Below are positions 20,576 through 32,400 of a stretch of 64,000 nt of DNA, piece after piece. The notes under the pieces were generated by a model. That model searched no databases. It worked only from the letters and a program-made list of their open reading frames with translations, and was not told the origin of the DNA. Position 1 is the first letter of the stretch, and every line of letters begins with the position of its first letter. Source of the stretch: Epiperipatus broadwayi (Eukaryota; Onychophora; Udeonychophora; Euonychophora; Peripatidae). The translations under genes were made by a program, and so were the position numbers. The stretch spans positions 5,482,682 through 5,546,681 of the forward strand of contig JAQFVV010012398.1 in assembly GCA_028023455.1 (NCBI GenBank), given 5' to 3'.

Positions 20576-20821
20576 AGGGTATGAGCACAGACTTTCACAT
20601 GACCCACCACTCTCCACACTATCTCATAACACTGATACACTTGAACACACATATGTTGAAAAGATAAATAATCACCAATATACATATTTCATGCTAAACC
20701 AGCAATCATCAGTTGGTGCAGATGATTATTTATCTTTTCAACATATGTGTGTTCATGTGTATCAGTGTTATGAGATAGCGTGGAGAGTAGTGGGTCATGT
20801 GAAAGTCTGTGCTCATACCCT
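20576..20821. repeat. Foldback family A, compact copy with 98-bp arms
   Basis: The arms 20576-20673 and 20724-20821 are near-perfect reverse complements (left AGGGTATGAGCACAGACTTT, right AAAGTCTGTGCTCATACCCT). The 50-base loop contains CTAAACCAGCAATCATCAG, a landmark also seen in the copies at 1-1165 and 61610-62010. Two ORFs of 64-71 codons here follow the palindrome and are not genes. Confidence 0.8.
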
Positions 20822-21034
20822 GTCTATTACATATATAGACACAGGTATATATAAGCCTGTGTATTTCACCTATTGTTTATTGTGATTTTAATTATACAAA
20901 ATAATGTAAGTACACTAGTTGAATAGTATTAATAAAAAGTATTAATTATTTTTTTAAAAAATCCTTTTTATTTATATAAATATATTAAAACATAAAAAAA
21001 AAAAGAATTTTTTTTTTTTAAATATTATGCAATC

Positions 21035-21048
21035 AATAATAAAAGCCT
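21035..21048. repeat. Target-site duplication of second LINE, 5' copy
   Basis: AATAATAAAAGCCT, repeated at 25409-25422 after the LINE tail. The following bases differ (CGCAG against AAGGC). Part of the match is simple AT repeat, but the GCCT end makes it specific. Confidence 0.75.
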
Positions 21049-21049
21049 C

Positions 21050-21952
21050 GCAGAGAGAAGGGTAGATATTGAGCTTCCATCCAACAGCACTGCCTTCTCT
21101 CTCAAGCTCAATCAAGGCATCACTCCATCGGATATTCCTATAACTCTGGAAGAGAAAAAATGTCCAATTTACATAGCTATTCGAGGTGTACAACATCAGT
21201 GTTTCCATTGTGGAGACCGATCACATCTGGTAAGGTCATGTCCAAACAGAATTTGTGATGTCTGCAACAGTAGGAAAAGCAAAAATCATAGATGCATAAA
21301 AAATATGCAAAACTTAATTCAGCTATCACATTCTTCACCCACTAACACAGAGGATCACATAAAAGGGCAGATACAAGACTCCAACACTGACTTACTGTTG
21401 GAAAACAATCTAGAAATGGACCATCGCACTTCAACCAACTCATCTAATGATTACACACCGGTCAGACAACTCCAGCCTCCCATTCTACAACACAAGACAC
21501 AAAACCACACCAGCACCCATATGAACCCAAAACAACAAACATCAGCTATCAACATGACACCACAGAAGAAACAAGAAGCATTCAAAACTCACTCATAGCA
21601 AGATCATCCAACACAAGCTCCCAACAGTGAACCATTATCAACAAAACAAACTCTTCCAGTCACGAAGTCTCAACAAGAACATCCCATTCCAAACAAAAGC
21701 CAGAAGACATTAACTCATCTACGGCTGACTCGGACAATGATGACAAAAACAACAAAACAAGCAACAAGCCATGCTACTAACTTGAGAAAAAAGAGAGAAA
21801 AAAGAACTAAACTAGCTCAATCACTCAGCACACAAGAAAGCAGCGCTTCCCAAAACACAGCTTTTGAAAATGATCACAATGAAGATAAACACAATTCCAA
21901 CCCCTACTTAAGCTTCACAATGAAGATAAACACAATTCCAACCCCTACTTAA
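21050..21952 (+). pseudogene. Broken, N-terminally truncated LINE ORF1
   Basis: The open frame begins at the truncation point and corresponds to the part of ORF1 just before the zinc knuckles. It keeps the motif GVQHQCFHCG and the knuckle cysteines and histidine (from 21200 to about 21292). A TAG at 21596-21598 interrupts the frame, which then continues to 21952. An SDNDD-containing stretch like the acidic end of the intact ORF1 is read in a different frame around 21730, so a frameshift has probably also occurred. Confidence 0.75.
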
Positions 21953-21955
21953 GCT
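21874..21955 (+). repeat. 41-bp tandem duplication inside the broken LINE
   Basis: 21874-21914 is repeated exactly as 21915-21955 (starts TCACAATGAAGATAAACAC, ends CCCCTACTTAAGCT). 41 is not a multiple of three, so it shifts the frame. Confidence 0.9.
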
Positions 21956-22110
21956 CCAAAATACCTGTTCCAACTCAACTGGTAATGGTGTCACATGACC
22001 CTGACAAACCACTTAATGAAAATCAGAATTTTATGTCAATAATCTCTCCTATGTGATGTACTAATCACAGCTTAGTAAACATAACCTACAAATCTCTGTA
22101 ACAACTCAAC

Positions 22111-25100
22111 ATGTTTATTAAATTGGCTGGAATAAACATAAGGGGTTTTAACTCTCTGGGCCGTGTCTTTGCACTTAAAATATGGCTAGACAAAACAGAC
22201 CTCCACATAGTCTGTCTTTCTGAAACTAAATTACATATAAACTCAAATTACCAAATAACTCAACTGATGCAACAATATGGTCTATTTCATAATGTACCCT
22301 CAAACACAGCATCTTCTGGAGTTGCTTTTATAATCAATAAGAACCTGACCTACAGCTCTTTCAGAACATTACACCTTAGCAATGATCTATTAGTCATTAA
22401 GTTCACTTTTGGAAATATGGCAATAAATATCATTTACTTGTACATCAGAAATGATGCTTACTCAGCACAAGTAGTAATCAATAAAATCAATTCTCTTCTC
22501 TCTTCAGATGTCTCCCCTATTGTTTTTTTTGGTGACTTCAACATGAGTTACGATAACTTCAACAAAAAACATCTTCACTTAATTAATAGAGTCCTGTTGT
22601 GTGGAGAGGGGTTTTTCCCTCCTGGATCATTCTCCTACTACACACTGCAAAAGAAATCCCTAATTGACCTCTATTATTCACCTGAACTTCACTTTGACAT
22701 ATGCACCAAGCTTCAATAGATTCCCTTCACTGATCATTTAGCTCTTCTAATTTCACTTCATATAGATTCCACCACCGCAGTTCATATAGATTATATACCT
22801 ACCATTAGACTACTCAACAAAGCAGCAACTCCAGAACTCATTTTCTCTGAAGCATATATCTTGTTCCAAAAAATCAAAATTCTTACTTTGCCTCCACTAC
22901 AGGCTTGGTCATCTTTCACCGGTATATTGAGCTCATTCATAGACTCCTACACAAAGAAAACCAAAGGTCCAAATCAACTATTAAAAGATTTGGATGCCAT
23001 AAACAACAGGTTAAAATCTCTACACCATATTGACATTCATCCTCAAGATATTTTGGAGCTAAAAACTCAATACCATAGAAAGCAAAAGGTCCTCGCACAT
23101 TACATTGCTACTAAAAGGTTTAAAATCTTCTTGGCCAACCAGCATAGCTGGACTCGCAGCTACATTTGCTGGGCAATTGGTTCGGTGGCCAGACCCACAC
23201 CTACTTCATTATCAGTAGATCAGGATTGCCTCAGTGGCCCAGCAATGCTTGCAAAGATTCATGAACACTTTCAGGCCAGGATACAGAATTTTAAATTTGA
23301 AATTGGAAACACCTGGAATCACTTGGAAGATGGGGTCGCTCATGATATCAGTGAAAATCAGATAATCTAAAAGCTCATGACCTATCCGGAGAGTGTTCAT
23401 CCGGGACTCCATGGAATTCCGAGATTTGTACTTGTCCACCTGAGACATTTCACAGCCCCCATTGTACTGCAGATGATAGATGTTCTGGCAGGAGAGTTTC
23501 AAAACATTCCAGACCTGTACCCTGTGGCCTTTGTTCCTTTCCTAAAAAAGCCCATCATAAGGCCCATTTCCATGATTCCCCTCCTAATTAAGATCATTGA
23601 GGCCATAGTCAAGGACAAAATCCAAGATCAACTCTATACACACATCACACCATATCAATTTGCACATAAGGGCTCTTCCACCATGGATGCTGCACAGCGT
23701 TTTCTTCTTCTGGTAGAACACATCAGACTGCACAAAAAATCCAAGCCTATAGTTATTCAACTTGACTTTGCCGCAGCTTTTGACTCTGTTATACCCACTG
23801 TCCTACTCCAGACTCTCCTTGATTATCAAGTCCCTGGCATCTATACCAGAATTATTGGTAATCTGCTTTTGAACAGATCTATCTTTACGTCACTGGATGG
23901 AAGACTGTCCAATGGTTTCAGACCTCATCTTTCCATTCCCCAGGGATCGCCACTCTCTGCTTCATCACCTATATAAATCCTATGCTCAGAGAGATTGAGC
24001 GCAGACTCCCTGGAATTTTCGTGCCAGCCCTGAAACATCATGTACAACACATAACCTATGTTGATGATGTCACCATCTTCCTCCCCAATAAAACTCACCT
24101 TCCAACACTCACACAAATCATTGATAAATATTCAAAGAAACTAAATCTGAACATCAACTATAGCAAGTCCTCCATGTGGAAAATCAGCACTGGCTCAGTG
24201 ATTCCGTCAGTCTTTACAGCTGAGCCGCAACTCTTCCTTGGTTTTCCTATGGCCAAGTCCAGACTTGCTATGGCAAAAGATATCCAACACTCCATCTTGG
24301 AAAAAACTAGCAAAGTGGTTCGATCTTTATCCCGAATCTCTCTTTCCCTGCCGGGCAAAGTAGCCCTTCTCAACATGCTGGTGTTTCCGAGATTGAATTA
24401 TTATCTTCCCATAATTAAACCTACTAAAGCATTTCAGTCGTCAATGAACTCACTGTGTTCAAAGCTCATGTGGAATGGAAAGATTGTTGCCATCAGCATC
24501 TGTAAGATGCAAATGCCCAGAGAGTTAAATGCACTTGGATTGCACTCTGTTTCAACAATCTATTTACAGAAGGCAATTGCAGTTCTACGTACAATTCACT
24601 TAAAACAGCCAGAACTAAACCTAGCCACTCCAGTGGAACCTACAGACACACTGCCACCTCTTGCTAGCAGATGGGCCACAATTATTTGGTTACATGTCAC
24701 CAAGCTGATAAATCTATCTAAAACCTCTTTTGAAGGTAAAATAACCTACTGGCAGGCCTATAACCTCAGATTTCAAAACCAGACTGCTCTCCTGACCACA
24801 TTGAACATAGACAATAAACCATTGCTTAAAAAATTGAAGAACTGGTTTGTTGAACCAAAATACATAGACTTTATCTTAAAACTCAACATCTCATCCTTAC
24901 CCACTAACCGTTTCTCAGTATGGAAAAGAGGATTCACTAAAATCAATCCTCAATGCCAGCTATGTAATACTGCCGATGAAACCATCCAACATTTACTTTA
25001 TAATTGTCCGTTTCTTTCCCAAATCAGAAACTTCATCACAGAGAAAGTTACATCTGACATCAGAGAAGCCTTAAATATCCAGAATGCCATCAAGACAGGA

Positions 25101-25304
25101 ATTTTTTCTCTTTTCCGATTCTCTGTCTTCCTTACCTTTGCAGTCTGGTTGACCAGATGCGAATGTGTTTTCCGTCATTCAGGCTCTTCAGTCACAGAGA
25201 CCTTTATAGGTCTTGTCAAGAGCATAAGTGCCAGGGACCGGCTGCTTGCACCAGAATGGTTATACAAAGAGACTTGGTCCAGGATTGATCTACCAAGTGT
25301 TTGA
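22111..25304 (+). pseudogene. Broken LINE ORF2 (endonuclease and reverse transcriptase)
   Basis: Colinear with the intact ORF2: endonuclease with GINIRG, LSETK and FFGDFN; RT with LDFAAAFDS, IPQGSPLSA and the YVDD catalytic motif; C-terminal finger C-X2-C-X8-H-X4-C (CQLC to HLLYNC). Three lesions are visible: a TAG at 22717-22719 between SLIDL and the TDH motif, a TAA at 23368-23370 just before the HPGLHGIP motif, and a frameshift by a small deletion around 23960-23968, within motif B. It cannot make a full-length protein. Catalytic residues survive, so decay is moderate. Confidence 0.88.
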
Positions 25305-25422
25305 CCTTATGAACTTTTGCAATCAGTCATGCAGTATACCATGTATAAAACAGTATCATGAAACCATGTAAACTTTGTTAATAAAATTTTTTGTTTTAAA
25401 AAAATAATAATAATAAAAGCCT

Positions 25423-27055
25423 AAGGCATTCATGTTTAGAAATACTTTCAGTTATACTTTATATATATAGCAAAATGACAGTATTAAATCATAATTCTTG
25501 CTTGATAAAAAAATCCATAAAAATTGATAGAAAATATAACTAATACTACTTTTTTTTCAAAAAAAAAAGCCCCATGCTTTTATTTTTGATGATATAATAT
25601 CAAAATATTATGAAAGCTGAAGAAAAATTTATTTTTTACTTTTTAATGAATTTATGTGATTAAAAGTATTTTAAGATTTTGTAAATGTAACACTGAATTA
25701 TTAAAATGAAGTATATTAATTAATATTTTATTTGATAAATAATGAAGAAAATTGCATATGTTTAAAATAAATCCTATAAAATTACAAATTTAATTTTTTC
25801 ACTAATTGCTTTATTAAAATTGTTTGCAACTAAAAAAATTGTATTGTCATCAGGAATACATATGTAAATTTTGAACTAGATAAGAAATTAGGAAATGAGT
25901 GAAAATTAAATTGCAAGATTTTATCTAGACAGAAAGAGTAAAAAAACAAGGTAAGTTAATTAAAAGTATATAAAAACTAACCAGAAACTGAAAACACACA
26001 AATTATAAACATCATTTTCAATGACTGATATGGACACTGCAGCAAAAATAATAAAAAACCCTAAGATATGAATCATTTTTTAGTAAAGCTAATTTTTTTT
26101 CTTCAATTCTACTTTGAGAATTTTACATCTCTGCACATTCTGATAAGGAAAACTATGTATTCAATCACAGAAATTTATTTTCAAACTATTTTATTTAAAA
26201 CTAATCATGACAATCATACTAATATTTCTTTATCACACCAATTATATTTAACTACTTCAAGTTGGCATCGGCTTATGTTTACAATTTGATTTTTAAATAT
26301 AGAAGCTAAATCTTTAAATTATTGCACCATAAGCTAACATAAAAGTGAAAATAAAATGAAATGACATTGTGTATATAGATTATGTAATATTTAGATTATA
26401 TATTTTGTCTCAAAATTAACTGTTGCATAATTAAGATTTATAGTATATGCTAGGAAGTAAAATTATACATCATAAACAAACACAATTTTAAATTTCATAC
26501 AACAATTATAACATGAACTAGACTATTTATTTAAAAATGAAAAAGCAATAGAAGGTTTCCATAAAAAATAAAATACTTTGAATCCTGCTACTTGTTCTTG
26601 GAAAATGGGACAAGATTTCTAATAATGGGACAATTTTGATTAAAGAGAATATGTGGTATTCTTAGTTATATCAAACTAATAGTTTATATTATCAATTCAG
26701 TTAATAATTCAACATTAGTTAGTAAATAACTAGATGTTTTTAGTGGGTAAAATTGGACACATAACCATTCAAAGTTTTCTACCAAGAAGCTTGTGAGTAA
26801 TGGCTCCTCTTTCCCTTTATGGCGAGCTGATGAAAAAACCTTTTCCCTATAATGGGCTATATGTATTATCATTATTTCTAATAAATTATGCTAATAAGAA
26901 ATAAATATACTATTAACTTACTGATGGCAATGGCAACAACTTTCATTGTAATTGGCATTTGGCAGTTTAGAATATTAATAGCTGAAATAAATACAAAAAA
27001 GCATGTAAAATAACTAATAACAAACAATAGCTTCTTGTGCATTGATATTAATATA
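25423..27055. other. AT-rich stretch, nothing recognised
   Basis: No ORF above about 75 codons, no clear SINE boxes and no inverted repeat of useful length. Confidence 0.5.
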
Positions 27056-27056
27056 A

Positions 27057-27190
27057 TACTCAAATGGTTCAATGCTCAGCAGTTTATAAAAAGTTTGAGC
27101 ACTAGGAGTGACAGTTCTGAGCCATGAACCATGGACTTTGAACTCTAGAATTTTCTCTCTACCACTGCACCAAAAGACATAGAACTACAT
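27057..27190 (-). repeat. tRNA-derived SINE, family T, copy 1
   Basis: Read on the minus strand: an A-box-like TGGTGCAGTGGTAGAGAG, then CAAAGTCCATGGTTCATGG where a B-box would be, then a conserved body (GTGCTCAAACTTTTTATAAAC) ending near CATTTGA. The same order is seen at 28200, 35508, 39492, 48052 and 62405. Old and diverged; no target duplication assigned. Confidence 0.6.
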
Positions 27191-28197
27191 ATGTATATGT
27201 TTTTTATTCATTTTTATATATGTATTATATATATATATGTATAAGTAGTTTTATTCATAATCATTTAAGCATTGGTTTGAGCAATTTCTAGATTGTAGTG
27301 GCAATAAACTTATACAAAAATGTTTTGGCTAATTTATTTTTAGTGTATATATCCATTAGCAAGCTATTTTATTCCTATTATCCTAATATACAAACAAAGT
27401 TGATGGACAAAATGAGAAACACTACCTCTTGCATCAATGAAGAATGCTTTGCCAGAAATTGAACATAGTAATTTGTTCAAATTACAACCTTATGCTCTAA
27501 GTTATTTTTATATACTAATTGGGAGATCAAGGCAGAGCATATTCTATTCTTATAAGTTTGGCACCATCCTTTTCAGATAAATAAATTAATAATTATTATT
27601 AAACATTTATCAGGATAGTGATCATCATCATTCCTAGTTCAAATTTGGAAGACATAGTCTTCTGCATATATCATTTACTGCAGTGGTGGAATGGCAGATT
27701 CAATTAACTCTTTGAGATAAGTAAAAAGGTTTAATTTTGGTCACTGTAATAGAACACTTGAGCTCAATTTATTACTTGGTTGCATCAAATGAATTCTTGA
27801 ATAAAATCATGTGATTATATATTTTTCTTTAATTTGATTATTTATTTTAAGATTCTCCAATTTGTGTTTGGGTTTTACTTTTTTTTAAAAAAAAAAAAGA
27901 TTTTAAACTACTTATTTAAGTTGGTTCAAAATGTTTGATATATATTCAAAATAAAATGCATTAGCAGTGTATCATACTTTTAATAAAAATATATATTAAT
28001 AAAGTACAACCAATTCCTACAGTTTGAACTGTGTGTATTTAAAAGTCCAAGTCTAAATTGCACACCTTAGATCTAAGATGAATGATTCGGAATTGAATTT
28101 TTATGCACAGGTAGAATGGTTGAAACTATAGAAGTTGGTTGTTTCTTTTAGCTTTATGAATTTCTTAATTTAAAAAAAAAAACACTCACACATATAT

Positions 28198-28315
28198 AAT
28201 CAAATGATTTGTTGTTCAGGAGTTCATAAGAAGTTTAAGTTCCTGAATTGCAGTCCATGGAGCAATAAGCTGCAAAGTATGTCACTCTACCATTGCACTA
28301 AACCATGCAAAACTA
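28198..28315 (-). repeat. tRNA-derived SINE, family T, copy 2
   Basis: Shares the minus-strand order: TGGTTTAGTGCAATGGTAGA head, CCATGGACTGCAATTC middle, AACTTCTTATGAACTCCTGA body and CATTTGA end. Diverged from copy 1. Confidence 0.6.
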
Positions 28316-28574
28316 TTTTTGTATATATTAAAAAGAATTTTATCTTTGTAGAGGTACAGTTAAAATGTTAAACATGTATATAATAATATGCTATAATAAA
28401 TATCCTGTAAATAGTACAAATATAATCTTTTGATAATATAGTAATTAGACTTTCAGAAAAAAACATTAAATAAATATTATGATGCAGAAGCAAAACTGCA
28501 AAAGAAAATAGATTGATAATAAAACTCAAGTATAGATATTATAAATATAAAGTAAATAGTAGATTAATAAATAA

Positions 28575-28705
28575 ACAGTTGAATAGTTTATTACTCAGGA
28601 ATTCAAATGAAAATTTATATGGCATATGAACAGTATAAAAATATAAAATAGAGCTGCAATTTATAGATCTTAAGTTCTAAAGTCTATCCCTGCTGTAAAC
28701 TATAC
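28575..28705 (-). repeat. Possible SINE family T remnant
   Basis: The plus strand has AACAGTTGAATAGTTTATTACTCAGGAATTC and a later AGATCTTAAGTTCTAAAGTCTA, in the order expected for the body and middle of family T, but strongly diverged. Confidence 0.3.
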
Positions 28706-28770
28706 AGAGAAATTAAGTAATAATGAAATAAAAATAAACAGAAATATTTAGATGTACAAATTAATAATAC

Positions 28771-30742
28771 ATGTGATGTGATGTGATGTATTTGGCTTCT
28801 CCTTAAACGAAGTCAAAAATATCTCAGCAACTATGCCCAGATAAACCTGTTAGACACTTTATTTTCCATTACCCACTCTAAGTCTTCCCATATTCTGCCC
28901 CATCCCATTTCCACAACATGATCTTTGTCAACTCTATGGCCTTTAAATCTAAATCCCCCTTATCTTTTCACAAACCCAGCATAAAAGCTAATAACTCACT
29001 TTCTGTATAATCACTTTGTTCATACCTATTCTCCCATAACTTCATTATCTGTACCCTTTCTGCTTTCAAGCATTTACATTCAATCAATAGATGTCTAATA
29101 TTTTCTATACCTTCCTTACATAATTTGCACACTAAATCACTGATAGTTTTCCATTTACATGTATATTCTCTTGTTGCTAAAGATCCCATTCAAGCCTTAA
29201 ACAATAAACTACTTTTTTTTCTATTATCATAAATTAACTTGCTTCCAATATTCCGTTTATTTCTATATATATTTAAACTCTTCTTACCCTCCATACTACT
29301 TCTCCATCTCTCCAACTCCCTATTTTTTATTAATGCTTTTATTCTTTTATCCCATTCCTTACCACTATAACACTCAACAATCCTCCTAACACAATCATCC
29401 CATCTTTTATACAAGTATACCGATATAAATTCTTTATCCAAATCTTTTGCATACCGCATTACCTTTCTCACCCATCTTGTTACCTGCCCTTTACTCATAA
29501 CCCAATTAAACACTATTTTGGCTATTCTTTTATTATCCATAAACTGCAACCTACCAAACATTTTCATTTTACTTTTTGCATCTCTCATATAAAAACTTGA
29601 CCATCCCATTTCTCCTTGAATTGCCTCCTTTGCTGTCCACACCTCTGCATCTAATGCATGTCTTCCCACTTCCCTTTGTACTTTCTCTAAATAATCTAAA
29701 ATCCTTTTACTAACACATAATGCATCATTACCATATGTTAACCCTGCTACTGCTCTAGCTACATCATATTTATTATATGAAAATACTGTTAGTTTCTTTA
29801 CCAAACCCTTTCTTTTCTTTGCTTCATTTACTAATTTTTTCTCCCATTCATCCAAGCAATTTTCCTGATTACATAAGATGATTCCCAAATACCTATATCT
29901 ATCCACCACACTTAACTTTATATCCCCCAATAAAAAATCTACATCCTCTCTTTCCCCAGTATTAACCATCATTATATTTGATTTTTCTTCACTAAATTTA
30001 ATCCCCATCTCTTTACCCACCCTTGCACATGTCCTTAACATAATATCCATATCTTCTCTTTTTTCTGCACATAAAAGGATATCATCTGCAAAAAAAAAAA
30101 GACCTAACAAAGTATATACTCCTTTGCCACCTATTAATGGTATCTCTACCCCTCTTTTTAGTCTTTCTATTGCTTTTTCCATTTTCACTCAAAAACAACA
30201 AAAACAAAATCGGTGACATAGGGCATCCTTGCCTTAATCCCACCCCATTTTTAACTTTAACTGATTCTATATTCCCTAATTGGTAAGTATAATAATTATT
30301 TTCATATAATTTCTTAATAATATTTACTAAAGCTTCATCCATTCCCAAATTGGCTAATCTTACCCATAATCTATTTCTATTTATTCTATCATATGCTTTC
30401 TCCATATCAATAAAACTCATATATAACTATCTACCTGAATTCTTACTCATCTCCATAAGTTGTGTAACTACAAACAAACTATCTCCTATAAGCCTATCTG
30501 ACCTAAAACCTCCTTGCATTTCCCCCACTACATTATTCTCTTTCATCCATTTTACAACTCTTCCAGCTACCATATATGCGAAAACTTTATATAAAACTGA
30601 TGTTACCGCTATCGGTCTATAATTATTTAACTTTCTATGATCTTTACCCTTTCCTTTAAATAATAATCTTATTCTTGTATTACTCCAACTACCCAGAAAA
30701 ACTGTCTTCTGTGCCATCATCCACACTAATGACCTTCTGGTG
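28771..30742 (-). pseudogene. Broken LINE of a second clade, 3' half
   Basis: On the minus strand, from RT motif 0 to the 3' end. Recognisable blocks: LNNYRPIAVTSVLYKVFA, MQGGFRSDR, FIDMEKAYDRINRNRLW, GLRQGCPMSPILF, FADDILL and RYRYLGIIL, then a C-terminal finger with CKLCKEG and HLLIEC. Lesions: TAG at 30427-30429, a one-base-type frameshift near 30190, TGA at 29190-29192. The 5' half, including any endonuclease, is missing. The element ends with an ATCAC-type repeat tail at 28771-28790 (on the plus strand GTGATGTGATG). The motif style is that of CR1/Jockey-like elements; the clade is not assigned. A 60-base tail fragment is at 58893. Confidence 0.85.
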
Positions 30743-30944
30743 TAAGCTTGAATAACAAATGATTACTAAATCATTTCTGAATTTTACCTTAATCAATGCA
30801 ATACTTTTTAACTTTATTTCATCTGCCAAGCTCTAAACATGAAATTTCAATCAGCCTAAGGTTTTCAACTCAAGAAACTTGTTTGAACAGTCATGTAAAA
30901 TCCAAGTAGTTCAGTAAATATATATTAAGCCAATAAACATCACA

Positions 30945-31420
30945 CAATCATTATTTCCTATGCTTGCTTATAACTATTATTGAAACAAGCAAAACTCTCT
31001 ATGGTGATCATGTGGTGTTTATTGGCTTAAGACCAATCCTGCCTAATGGGGTGGATGTGATTATTAAAGAATCAAAGTCACCAAAATGTATAGGTGCTAA
31101 ACTGGGTTCAGACCTATATGACTATATTGGATTGAAAATATTAATGTGTTTTCAGTTTAAGACACATCATTTTATAGTTAGGTAGAAACAAAAGTTGGTT
31201 GCTGGAGGGTTGCATTAGATCCTGGGATCTAGGTGCAGTACTCTCAGCTCCAGGGCTCCTTACTGATGAGGGTCATAAGCCAGAAACTAGTCTCGGGATA
31301 TTGGATAAGTAGGCACTAGATGGGAATTTTATGCACACGCCTTCTGGCATCCATTGATTGCTCTGGCTTGCACTGGGTGGCAATGCGAATAGAGAGTTTT
31401 GACTATTTTAAGTATATCTT
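30945..31420 (+). repeat. Dispersed repeat of about 450 bp, copy 1
   Basis: Shares an ordered series of blocks with 41690-42115: TTCAGACCTATATGACTAT, TTAGATCC, GGATATTGGATAAGTAGGC (GATATTGGATGAATAGGC in the other) and CTTCTGGCATCCATTG. A short piece recurs near 15083-15122. The 73-codon ORF starting at 30964 is not preserved in the second copy, so this is probably a non-coding repeat of unknown class. Confidence 0.55.
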
Positions 31421-31924
31421 CTAATATTTAGCTAGGGAAATAAAGTTCTTGCAGTTATTGAAAATATAAAGATAGTTACTGAACTGTTTTTAGATCTACA
31501 TAACTTTTCAAGCAGATTGATTTGAATAAACTGATTTGAATTTCAAATGTTTAGCTTGACAGGCAAAATAGAGTAACAAAATGGTTGCTAGATATATACA
31601 TGATACATGAATTCCCTCCAACTTTATATCTCAGGCCTCATTGATAAAAGCAAAATCCAAAAACTGGTCAGAATAAAAGTTCAAATACTTAGGATAAGAA
31701 TTATATATATATATTTGATATTCACTAATTATTCTCTGCTTTTGTATTAATACTGTTTTAAACTAGAATTTTGGCATTTGTTATTATATATAAATAAAAA
31801 AACATGCAAACACATGGAGATCTGAGTTAATAGATTTATTTAATAATTAATTAAAATCATAATAATAATTAATACATTAATTACAATAAACAAGACTCGT
31901 AACTTTCAACGATATATATATATG

Positions 31925-32220
31925 ATGTATTTAGAACTTCTACTCTACCACACATTCTCAAAAGACATCTAAAATAGACAAAAGATTCCCAAGATACATT
32001 TCATGCTGAACTAGTTCTCTTCATTTGTGCCAGGTCACATGTTCTTCATCATTCCTTCAATATTTAATTATTATACTTTGATTTACATATAAAGATCAAA
32101 CTTTCAGCATTTACAACTTTGAAGCCAACCCCTTCAGATAAATAAATTAATGATTATTATTAATCATTTATTAAACTAGAGATTATCTCTAGCTAGATGT
32201 AAATTTTAAGCCTCAGTTAA
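31925..32220. repeat. Hairpin family C relative
   Basis: Contains TAGAACTTCTACTCTACCACACATTCT followed by GACATCTAAAATAGACAAA, the same order as at 2845 and 19308. It follows a TATATATATATG run. The right half is not clearly complementary, so the element is decayed or chimeric. Confidence 0.4.
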
Positions 32221-32296
32221 AGGTTATTATATCTGTTGTAATTATACATAAACGCATGCACTAACTCAATGGCACGTTTTTTTTTCATGGCTAATA

Positions 32297-32400
32297 TTTT
32301 TTACATGTAATTAAAACTTCTAATTCACCACTCATATCTAAATCATATAAATAAAAATATCTGAAACAGACAAATACTTCCAGATGTATTTCATACAATT
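32297..32400. repeat. Hairpin family C relative
   Basis: AATTAAAACTTCTAATTCACC then AAAATATCTGAAACAGACAAA: the same block order as the family C copy 370 bases to the left. One arm only. Confidence 0.4.

Larger units (their letters stand above)
21049..25408 (+). mobile_element. 5'-truncated, broken LINE related to the 6370-12634 element
   Basis: About 4.36 kb with the C-terminal half of ORF1, a complete-length but broken ORF2, and the same 17-base end TAATAAAATTTTTTGTT (25379-25395) followed by a short A/TAA tail. It is bounded by 14-bp duplications. Its proteins align along their length with those of the intact LINE but differ at many positions, so it belongs to a sister family rather than being a copy of the same one. 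5' truncation is the usual result of incomplete reverse transcription. Confidence 0.88.

Noticed and set aside
23212-24376. Minus-strand ORFs of 63-96 codons across the second LINE
   Set aside because: Antisense shadows of the broken ORF2.
29878-30622. Plus-strand ORFs of 90-112 codons
   Set aside because: Complement of the minus-strand LINE RT region; low-complexity S/I/L composition.
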